Assembly: GCA_965120355.1 (NCBI GenBank)
Contig: CBCPMX010000130.1
Span: 1 to 31,893, forward strand
Direction of reading: 5' to 3'
DNA from: CBCPMX01 sp965120355
GTDB taxonomy: Bacteria > Bacillota > Clostridia > Oscillospirales > Oscillospiraceae
Length of the DNA: 31,893 nucleotides
Part shown: positions 23,534-29,768 of the stretch, one piece after another
Layout of the letters: the number at the start of each line of letters is the position of its first letter
Position numbering within the stretch: position 1 is the stretch's first letter
Program-made: the position numbers and the translations under genes
The notes under the pieces: model-generated
What the model was told of the DNA's origin: nothing
The model's database searches: none
What the model saw: only the letters and a program-made list of their open reading frames with translations

Positions 23534-25347
23534 ACGCTTGGCTCCTTCCTGTTTCCTGCTTGCTGCGCGTCTGATTCATTGACGCGGATGACGTGGTTTT
23601 TGGGCGTATACCCTTCCAGAGGCAGCTCCCAGACGGTATCGTCGCCGTGCTGCTCGGCCAGCGTGAAGCCGAATCCGGGCCAGAAGTCCCGGACCATGCT
23701 GTTTTTGGCCGTTTTATAGTAATAGCCCCGGATGATCTCCACGCCCCGGGACTTTGCCCGCCGGACCACCTCGTCGAGCATGGCGTGCTCCATGTTCCGC
23801 TTCAGGACCCGGCAGCTCATGAGCCACAGCTCAATGTGCAGCACCGTTCCCTCCTGGCGGCCGATGACCACTGTGACAACGCCATTGTCGCCGAACTTGT
23901 CGGTCAGTTTGCCATATAGCCGCAGACGGGCAGGGTCCTGGGACACGGCCTGCATTTCGCTTTCGGTATAGCGGCGGGTGGTCAGGTTAAACTGATTGGA
24001 TTTGTTGGTCAGCTGAGTGATCCGGGCCAGATAGACCGGGGTGAAGTCCCGAATCTCGGCCCGCATGTCCAGGGACCGCAGATAGTCCCCATAGTCCGTA
24101 AACCGCTGCTGGAGGGCCGCCCGCTGGGCGTTGGCCCGGTACATGTCGCTGCGATGCAGATCATCCCGGGAGACCTCCGTGGCCTCAAAATAGCCGGCCC
24201 GGTCCAGAATTGTCACATACCGCTCCGGCGCATCGATGGCCGGCGCATGTACGCCGGGAATCTGGCCGGTTACAATGGCCCGCTCCGCCGGATTGTCGTC
24301 CACAAAGACCATGGACTCCGGCAACAGATTCAGCTCCGCCGCGATTTCCCGGAAATTCTGATCCTTTGGCTCCCAGTTGGCGCGGATGGCCACAAAATCG
24401 TCGGGCCGCAGGGTTCCTTCCGGGTGCTCCAGCCCTGCCATGGCGTTTTCCAGGTCGTTTTTGGAATTCACCGCCAGCAGGATGCCCAGACCCTTCAGCT
24501 CCTTCAGATACTGTTGGAACTCGCTGTAGACTTGTCCCATGGAGGTTTCGTGTCCGATTTCAATGCCCTCGACGCCGTCGTCGCCCACCACGCCGCCCCA
24601 CAAGGTGTTGTCCAGATCCAGCACCAGGGCTTTTTTGTTTTTGCCGTAGAGGGATTTGATGAGATTGGACAGGCTCCAGGCAAACGCGGGCATGGCGTCC
24701 ATCGCCATGCAGTATTTGTACATGTGCCAGTATAGGGGATCGGCCCACCGCGACAGGCCGTAATCGGCGGCCAGATAGTCAATGTCGTGCAGATAAAAGG
24801 CGCTGTGGGTTCTGGCGTACTGGCAGAACTTCTCATTGAGCCGCGCCGTAAAGCTGACCCGGCCCCGCACATCCCAAGCGTCCCGGCTTCCCAACAGGCG
24901 GTAATAGGGCTTTTCAAAATTGTTCTGGATGATGGGACACCGGTATTTTTCCCGCAAGGTGTCCCACATGACTTCAAATTGCCCGTACTGGGTCTCCAGC
25001 AGGGCCTCCACCGCAGCCGCGTCCATGGCCGGTTCCGGCCAGGCGCTGATATTCCGGCTGCTGGTGTGAATATAGATTAGCTCGGGCTCAAAAGCTGCCA
25101 GTTCTTCCCCGAACATGGCGTCTTGCCAGAACTGGCCAAATTCTGATTCATAAAATACCGGCGCAATCCCCTGATCCAGCAAAAACAGCTCCAACAGTTC
25201 CCGGATATCATGGGTTGTGGAGCCGCCCAGAATGGCAATGCGCCGGGTTTGCCGCGCTGTCCCGTCTGCCAGCAGCTCCCGCCGGATAGAGCGGCGCTTT
25301 TTCAGCACTGTGGCGGCGTCAAAAGGGTAGTCTAAAAGTGGATGCAT
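23530..25347 (-). CDS. FkbH-like HAD-IIIC family protein (putative acyl-carrier loading enzyme)
   Basis: This 605-residue protein has three parts. An N-terminal SGNH-like region (about 35-235) begins IAILGGSTTHDIRELLELF. A HAD domain follows, with motif I LVLDLDNTLWGGVVGDD (Asp244, Asp246), SKND (295-298) and FVDDNPAE (348-355). A C-terminal GNAT-like domain (about 430-580) opens with the FkbH signature TNKSNQFNLTTRRYTE. Characterised FkbH relatives load glyceryl from 1,3-bisphosphoglycerate onto a carrier protein while removing phosphate. Here residue 294, in LAVNSKND, is Asn, and no Cys occurs between 214 and 511, so an enzyme-thioester intermediate in the HAD domain looks unlikely. It is the first gene of the cassette, behind a consensus promoter and GGAGG 11 bases upstream. 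Substrate uncertain. Confidence 0.85.
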   Translation of the reverse strand: MHPLLDYPFDAATVLKKRRSIRRELLADGTARQTRRIAILGGSTTHDIRELLELFLLDQGIAPVFYESEFGQFWQDAMFGEELAAFEPELIYIHTSSRNISAWPEPAMDAAAVEALLETQYGQFEVMWDTLREKYRCPIIQNNFEKPYYRLLGSRDAWDVRGRVSFTARLNEKFCQYARTHSAFYLHDIDYLAADYGLSRWADPLYWHMYKYCMAMDAMPAFAWSLSNLIKSLYGKNKKALVLDLDNTLWGGVVGDDGVEGIEIGHETSMGQVYSEFQQYLKELKGLGILLAVNSKNDLENAMAGLEHPEGTLRPDDFVAIRANWEPKDQNFREIAAELNLLPESMVFVDDNPAERAIVTGQIPGVHAPAIDAPERYVTILDRAGYFEATEVSRDDLHRSDMYRANAQRAALQQRFTDYGDYLRSLDMRAEIRDFTPVYLARITQLTNKSNQFNLTTRRYTESEMQAVSQDPARLRLYGKLTDKFGDNGVVTVVIGRQEGTVLHIELWLMSCRVLKRNMEHAMLDEVVRRAKSRGVEIIRGYYYKTAKNSMVRDFWPGFGFTLAEQHGDDTVWELPLEGYTPKNHVIRVNESDAQQAGNRKEPSV

Positions 25348-25370
25348 GGTAAAAATCGCCTCCGCGCACC

Positions 25371-25399
25371 ATTATATAAAGCGGTATCTTTTATGTCAA
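25371..25399 (-). promoter_or_regulatory. Perfect-consensus sigma-A promoter for the acylation cassette
   Basis: On the minus strand TTGACA (25394-25399), a 17-base spacer and TATAAT (25371-25376) match the consensus exactly. Transcription would start about 17 bases before the FkbH-like ATG at 25347, a short leader that includes the GGAGG site. Strong vegetative expression is expected. Confidence 0.85.
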
Positions 25400-25624
25400 C
25401 CTTCCATTTGAAATCTTAAGAAAGTCTTCACAAGAATGTCACATACTTTCGCTTAGACGCTGCTGCTGCGCATTTGTTCCAAAAGATTCGCCACAAATTC
25501 AAAAAATTATCACATTACGGCGCGCCGCTGCCTGCTTTGGCTGAGGGTTTCTGTCTCCCGGGTCTTTTATTTCGCGGCTCAGGGAGAACCGTATGCGGGA
25601 GCGCAGGTTTCCGCAGGAAATTGT

Positions 25625-25650
25625 CACACGGCGGCGCCGGTGAATATACT
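25625..25650 (+). promoter_or_regulatory. Possible sporulation (mother-cell sigma) promoter for dpaAB
   Basis: CACAC (25625-25629) and AATATACT (25643-25650) roughly fit a sigma-K/sigma-E layout (AC at -35, CATAnnnTA-like -10), and the position is right: transcription would start ~23 bases before the ATG. The match is imperfect. Bacillus subtilis spoVF is sigma-K dependent, which motivated the search. No sigma-A promoter is evident. Confidence 0.3.
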
Positions 25651-25679
25651 GGAGCGAGACTGTGCGAGAGGTGAATGCA

Positions 25680-26534
25680 ATGGAACTACAGCAACTATGG
25701 TTTCTGGTTCTGGGCGGCGACCAGCGGCAGCAATGGGTGGCCCAGGGCCTGCGGCGGGACGGCTGTCAGGTGCTGACCTACGGCGTGCCCGGCATGCCGG
25801 ACAGCGCCGCGGAATTGGAACTGCTGCTGGGGCAGGCCAGCTGCGCCATTCTTCCGCTGCCGGCCCTGGGAGAGGACGGATGCCTGAATGGCCTGCCGGA
25901 TGTGACGCCGAAAAGACTGCTGCGGCAGCTGCGGCCGGGGTGCGTCCTGTTTGGGGGCAGGTTGGGCGGCCTGCAGCAGATGGCGGTGGAAGAAGGCGTG
26001 GTGGCCGTGGACTATGCGGCCCTGGATACCCTGGCAGCGGCCAATGCGGTTCCCACCGCCGAGGGAGCCATTCAGATCGCAATGGAAGAATTGCCCATGA
26101 CCATTCAGGGCAGCCGGGTCATGGTGGTGGGATTTGGCCGCATTGGCCGGGTCCTGAGCCGGAAATTGCAGCTCCTTGGGGCGGATGTGACGGTAACGGC
26201 CCGGCGCTCCGCCGACTGCGCCATGATTCGGGCGCTGGGAATGCGCGCCGATGAAACGGGCGTATTCCGCAGTGGGCTGGAGCAGTACGACCTGATTGTC
26301 AATACGGTGCCGGTTCAGCTGTTCGACCGAGCGCGGCTGGAGCAGCTGCGGCCCGACTGCCTGCTGCTGGATCTGGCCTCTAAGCCCGGCGGCGTGGATT
26401 TGCGGGCGGCGGCGGCTCTGGAGCGCCATGTGATCTGGGCCCTGTCTTTGCCGGGCCGGGTTGCGCCGGTGACAGCAGGAACCATCATCAAAGATGTCAT
26501 ATTGGAATTTTTCGACATACGAATTGAGGTGTAA
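25680..26534 (+). CDS. dpaA: Dipicolinate synthase subunit A
   Basis: This 284-residue cytoplasmic (mother-cell) enzyme, SpoVFA, works with DpaB to oxidise a dihydrodipicolinate-pathway intermediate to dipicolinic acid, the calcium-chelating core compound of spores. An N-terminal alpha/beta domain begins MELQQLWFLVLGGDQRQQW. A second Rossmann domain has VMVVGFGRIGRVLSRKL (nucleotide loop GFGRIG), and the C-terminal SLPGRVAPVTAGTIIKDVI is highly characteristic. The ATG at 25680 has AGAGG 8 bases upstream; longer in-frame GTG starts at 25662 and 25671 overlap or precede it. It is close to the B. subtilis length. It is not next to asd/dapG as in Bacillus. A weak sporulation-type promoter candidate lies just upstream. 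Confidence 0.93.
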   Translation: MELQQLWFLVLGGDQRQQWVAQGLRRDGCQVLTYGVPGMPDSAAELELLLGQASCAILPLPALGEDGCLNGLPDVTPKRLLRQLRPGCVLFGGRLGGLQQMAVEEGVVAVDYAALDTLAAANAVPTAEGAIQIAMEELPMTIQGSRVMVVGFGRIGRVLSRKLQLLGADVTVTARRSADCAMIRALGMRADETGVFRSGLEQYDLIVNTVPVQLFDRARLEQLRPDCLLLDLASKPGGVDLRAAAALERHVIWALSLPGRVAPVTAGTIIKDVILEFFDIRIEV

Positions 26535-26538
26535 TTCC

Positions 26539-27111
26539 ATGGAAAAGATCACGTTGGGATTTGCCATGTGCGGCTCCTTTTGTACATTTGAGCGGGTGCT
26601 GGCGCAATTGGAGCCGCTGCGGGACCGCTTCGGCGAGATTGTTCCCATCCTGTCCGCCGTCAGCTATGAAACAGACAGCCGGTTTGGGCCGCGGCAGAGC
26701 TTTATCGACCGCATTGAAGCCATTTGCGGACATGAGATTATCCACACCATTCCGGCGGCAGAGCCCATCGGGCCGAAAAAGCTGCTGGATGCTCTGGTTA
26801 TCGCGCCGTGTACCGGCAATACTCTGGCGAAACTGGCCGCAGGAGAAGCCGACTCGGCTGTAACCTTGGCCTGCAAGGCCCATTTGCGCAATGAGCGTCC
26901 GGTGGTTATCGCCGTTTCCACCAATGATGGACTGGGGGGCAACGCCAAAAATATTGGCGCATTGCTGGCGCGCAAACATTTCTACTTCGTCCCATTCGGG
27001 CAGGATGACCCCATTGGAAAGCCCTGTTCGTTAGTGGCGAAAATGGAACTGATTCCGGACACGGTGCAGGCTGCCCTGGAGGGGCGGCAGCTGCAGCCGC
27101 TGCTGCAATAA
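26539..27111 (+). CDS. dpaB: Dipicolinate synthase subunit B (flavoprotein fold)
   Basis: This 190-residue second subunit of dipicolinate synthase (SpoVFB) is a flavoprotein-fold partner of DpaA. It begins ITLGFAMCGSFCTFERVL, followed by LSAVSYETDSRFG, then LVIAPCTGNTLAKLAAGEADS and RPVVIAVSTNDGLGGNAKNIG, all typical of the family. The ATG at 26539 has GAGGTG 8 bases upstream and lies four bases after the dpaA stop, so the two form one operon. Presence of both subunits indicates that this organism makes dipicolinate by the dedicated synthase, rather than by the electron-transfer-flavoprotein route known from some Clostridium species. Confidence 0.94.
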   Translation: MEKITLGFAMCGSFCTFERVLAQLEPLRDRFGEIVPILSAVSYETDSRFGPRQSFIDRIEAICGHEIIHTIPAAEPIGPKKLLDALVIAPCTGNTLAKLAAGEADSAVTLACKAHLRNERPVVIAVSTNDGLGGNAKNIGALLARKHFYFVPFGQDDPIGKPCSLVAKMELIPDTVQAALEGRQLQPLLQ

Positions 27112-27216
27112 TTGGGGCAGGCGGCCTGCAAGCGGCGCTCGGTGAACGGCATGCTTCGACCGGATGAGGCCGCCCCGATGGGGACGGCGGCTGCGTTCCT
27201 TTGGGACAAATAAAAG

Positions 27217-27257
27217 TATGCGGGGGTGCTGCAACTGTGTCGCAGCACCCCCGCATA
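27217..27257. terminator. Terminator between dpaB and the LtaS-like gene
   Basis: A 16-bp stem (27217-27232 with 27242-27257, core GCGGGGGTGCTGC) has a 9-base loop. The minus strand continues ACTTTTATTTG, fitting termination of the LtaS-like gene, whose stop is 5 bases away. It may also stop dpaAB transcripts. Confidence 0.8.
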
Positions 27258-27261
27258 AGCG

Positions 27262-29415
27262 CTATTCATATGTATATGCCGCTGTCTCGCTGAGGACGAT
27301 GGCATCGTCGGCGACCTGGGCAACAGTAATCTGTGCGCCGTCATCCGGAACAACGTCCGGCGCCATCAGCGTGTGGCTGTCCAGGTATACTGTATTGCAG
27401 GCGTGGCCGTCTACATAGATCACGCTGTATTTGGTGAAATTTTCTCCGCTGACATACAAAGAGCCGCCTACGCTGCGGACGCCAGTGATGCAGATGGTGT
27501 CAATGCCCATCTGCAGGTCAGTGGGGGAGTAGGGATTGACGCCGTCATAGGCCTCCATGTTGCCATAGAGCATGTCGTATTCCAGCAGCTCCAGATTCTC
27601 CTGATAGTCTGCGTCGTCGGACTGGGTCTGATGGAGCACGGTCAGCAGGCCGCTGTGGATATCCATTAGATCCAGCACATGGGCGGTGAGCTGATAGGCA
27701 GACAGATCCTGATCTTCCGCCTCCAGATCAAAATTGGACCAGATGACGTATTCGGTCTGGAAGAGGTCCCCGTTGACCAGATCCTCTTCGGAGAGATCCA
27801 GGCTGGGCAGATGGTCGCCGAAGAGCACCACCACCGTCGGTTCGTCGTATTCCGTCAGCGCATTGATCAGCGCGCCGATAAAGGCGTCCGTCTCATGGAT
27901 CTGCTCCAGATAGTATTCCCACCGGTAGACGTCCGCCTCTTCTTCCAGACCGGAGACGCTGATGGGGCGCTGGCTTTCCGGCGCGTCTGTGGGGTATTTG
28001 CCATGGGCCTGGACAGAGATGGTATAGATGAAGTCCCGCCCCTCGGTGGAGTTCAGGGCCTTTTCAATCTGCGGCGTCAGAACGAAATCCTTTGCCCAGC
28101 CCAACTCGTTGGTTTCCACATAGGTCATGTACTCCAGAGACGTAAAGGTGTCAAAGCCCAGGTGGCTGAAAATGATCTGCCGGTCGTAAAAAGAGCCCGT
28201 GTGGTTATGGATGGCGTGGCAGGTGTAATTCAGCTCTTTGAGATTGTAGTTGACGGTTTCGCAGGTGTTGGACTGGAGAATGGTCTTATAGGGATATTCT
28301 CCGGTGCCGAAATAGTCCAGACTCATACCGGTCAATACTTCAAATTCCGTATTGGCGGTACCGGCGCCAATGGAGGGAACCGTCAGATAGCCGGAGGGAT
28401 ACGCTTCCTTCAGCGCGGTGAAAACAGGTACCGGATTTTCTGAAAATGTCAGATCCTCCACCAGATTTACGTCAAAGAAGGACTCCAGCTGCACCATGAT
28501 GATGTTCGGCGTCTGCTCCGTGGCGGCGTTGTCAGAAACAGCCGCCTGCGCAGAGGACGCTTCGCCGGACTCGGGATCCGCTGAGTCCGCTTGTTCCGGG
28601 GAGTCATCCCCGAGCGTCTGCTCCGCCGTTCCGGTCGGATCGCCGGATTCCGCCTGTGTATCAGCATTTTCGGCGGCATTCGCTGCCTCGGCTTCCAGAA
28701 CTGCTTCTGCGGCGCCCAGTTCGTCCACAACCGCATTGATTGTTTCTTCCGAGTAGTTCTCCGGTTCGTCAATGCCGCGGTCTACCACACTGGTGATGAA
28801 GCAGTAGGGGAACCCATAGATCCCATAGGCTTCTGCAAGATTGGAGAAGCTGGTATCCAGATAGGTGGTTTGCTGGAGCAGGAAGGTGGCTGACAACGCC
28901 AGTAGAATCTGAAACGCCGTGGCCACCAGCGCGGAGGACCAGTGAATCTTCACGGAGGGACTGCGGACAAAAATAATAGCCAGCACCGCCAACAGAACGA
29001 CAAACGCCGCAACGATGAGCACACACTGCCAAACCTTCAGATAGACGCCCATGATACTCCACACCGACGACAGCAGCGCAAAGTCAATGGCAGCCAGAGG
29101 CGTAGTCCGATAGCCCAGCAGTACAAAGTTTGCAGTGCCCAGGCCCAGCCACACAGCAGACAGCAGCGCCATGGCAAACCGGCGCTTTGGCACCAGCTGC
29201 GCCACAGACAAAGTGGCCTGCACCAGCAATACATTATAGAGGAACCGAACCGGGGACTGCACCAGGAAGGTCAGCCCCGCCAGCAGGGAGCGGCGGGAGA
29301 GCATTTCTACCACCAGCGTCACGGCCAGGGCGGTACAGAACTGCAGCACCCAGAACCGGCTCTTCAACCAGGAGGCAACGGGCAGTATCCGCTGCTTCCA
29401 TACTGTTTGATTCAT
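27262..29415 (-). CDS. LTA synthase family phosphoglycerol transferase (LtaS-like, sulfatase fold)
   Basis: This 717-residue membrane-anchored extracellular enzyme is of the LtaS class, which polymerises or transfers glycerol phosphate from phosphatidylglycerol. About five to six membrane segments lie within residues 22-210. An acidic, Ala/Glu/Ser-rich linker spans about 233-302. The sulfatase-fold domain has Glu311 in QLESFFD, the probable catalytic Thr353 in GAGTANTEF, and the metal pair Asp534-His535 in FGDHLPSLD. The last ~80 residues (VSGENFTKYSVIYVDG onward) resemble an IPT/TIG beta domain not present in standard LtaS. ATG 29415 is chosen: GAGGTG is close upstream, and an ATG at 29439 would precede the predicted transcription start. 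It is a single-gene unit, possibly the source of an anionic polymer for the neighbouring cassette. Confidence 0.9.
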   Translation of the reverse strand: MNQTVWKQRILPVASWLKSRFWVLQFCTALAVTLVVEMLSRRSLLAGLTFLVQSPVRFLYNVLLVQATLSVAQLVPKRRFAMALLSAVWLGLGTANFVLLGYRTTPLAAIDFALLSSVWSIMGVYLKVWQCVLIVAAFVVLLAVLAIIFVRSPSVKIHWSSALVATAFQILLALSATFLLQQTTYLDTSFSNLAEAYGIYGFPYCFITSVVDRGIDEPENYSEETINAVVDELGAAEAVLEAEAANAAENADTQAESGDPTGTAEQTLGDDSPEQADSADPESGEASSAQAAVSDNAATEQTPNIIMVQLESFFDVNLVEDLTFSENPVPVFTALKEAYPSGYLTVPSIGAGTANTEFEVLTGMSLDYFGTGEYPYKTILQSNTCETVNYNLKELNYTCHAIHNHTGSFYDRQIIFSHLGFDTFTSLEYMTYVETNELGWAKDFVLTPQIEKALNSTEGRDFIYTISVQAHGKYPTDAPESQRPISVSGLEEEADVYRWEYYLEQIHETDAFIGALINALTEYDEPTVVVLFGDHLPSLDLSEEDLVNGDLFQTEYVIWSNFDLEAEDQDLSAYQLTAHVLDLMDIHSGLLTVLHQTQSDDADYQENLELLEYDMLYGNMEAYDGVNPYSPTDLQMGIDTICITGVRSVGGSLYVSGENFTKYSVIYVDGHACNTVYLDSHTLMAPDVVPDDGAQITVAQVADDAIVLSETAAYTYE

Positions 29416-29439
29416 TGGAATCACCTCACGGTGAACCAT

Positions 29440-29467
29440 ATTGTATGCGCTTTTCGAAAAATGTCAA
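29440..29467 (-). promoter_or_regulatory. Sigma-A promoter for the LtaS-like gene
   Basis: On the minus strand TTGACA (29462-29467), a 16-base spacer and TACAAT (29440-29445) lie 25 bases upstream of ATG 29415. This supports that start codon over the ATG at 29439. Confidence 0.78.
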
Positions 29468-29670
29468 GAGAACGGAGGAATCTTTCAAGAAATTTTTAAA
29501 ATTTGGTGCGCTGCGGTTACTTTTTGGCTGCGGCGCCCTATTCGGAAAACGCCGCGGACGCGCTTGCCGAGCATATAGTTCCGCCCGCTGCAGCGGGGCA
29601 GACAGCTGCAAAACTGCCTTTTTGTATAAAAAGTGGGAATCCAGCCGGAGGAAAAACGGCAAAATGCAGC

Positions 29671-29699
29671 TTGTACCCTGCGTTGCTTCGTGCTATAAT
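29671..29699 (+). promoter_or_regulatory. Sigma-A promoter for the ParB-like/BMP fusion gene
   Basis: TTGTAC (29671-29676), a 17-base spacer and TATAAT (29694-29699), preceded by TGC (extended -10), lie about 70 bases upstream of the ATG at 29769. Confidence 0.8.
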
Positions 29700-29768
29700 C
29701 TGCAAAAGCTTTGGGAAGGAACGGACCTTTGAAGCACATCATGGAGCTGTGAGGGAAGGAGAACGGCC

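Larger units (their letters stand above)
25348..25679. other. Divergent intergenic region, no gene
   Basis: This 332-base gap lies between the acylation cassette (-) and dpaA (+). It holds a consensus minus-strand promoter near 25371-25399 and a possible sporulation-type promoter just before dpaA. The AT-rich middle (25400-25520) shows no open frame with a ribosome site. Confidence 0.65.
29416..29768. other. Divergent promoter region, no gene
   Basis: This 353-base gap lies between the LtaS-like gene (-) and the BMP fusion gene (+). One sigma-A promoter faces each way. A perfect 14-base palindrome, CCCGCTGCAGCGGG, occurs at 29584-29597. No open frame with a ribosome site is seen. Confidence 0.65.

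Noticed and set aside
29416..29439. Longer LtaS-like start at ATG 29439
   Set aside because: It would lie upstream of the transcription start predicted from the promoter at 29440-29467, and the ribosome site fits ATG 29415.
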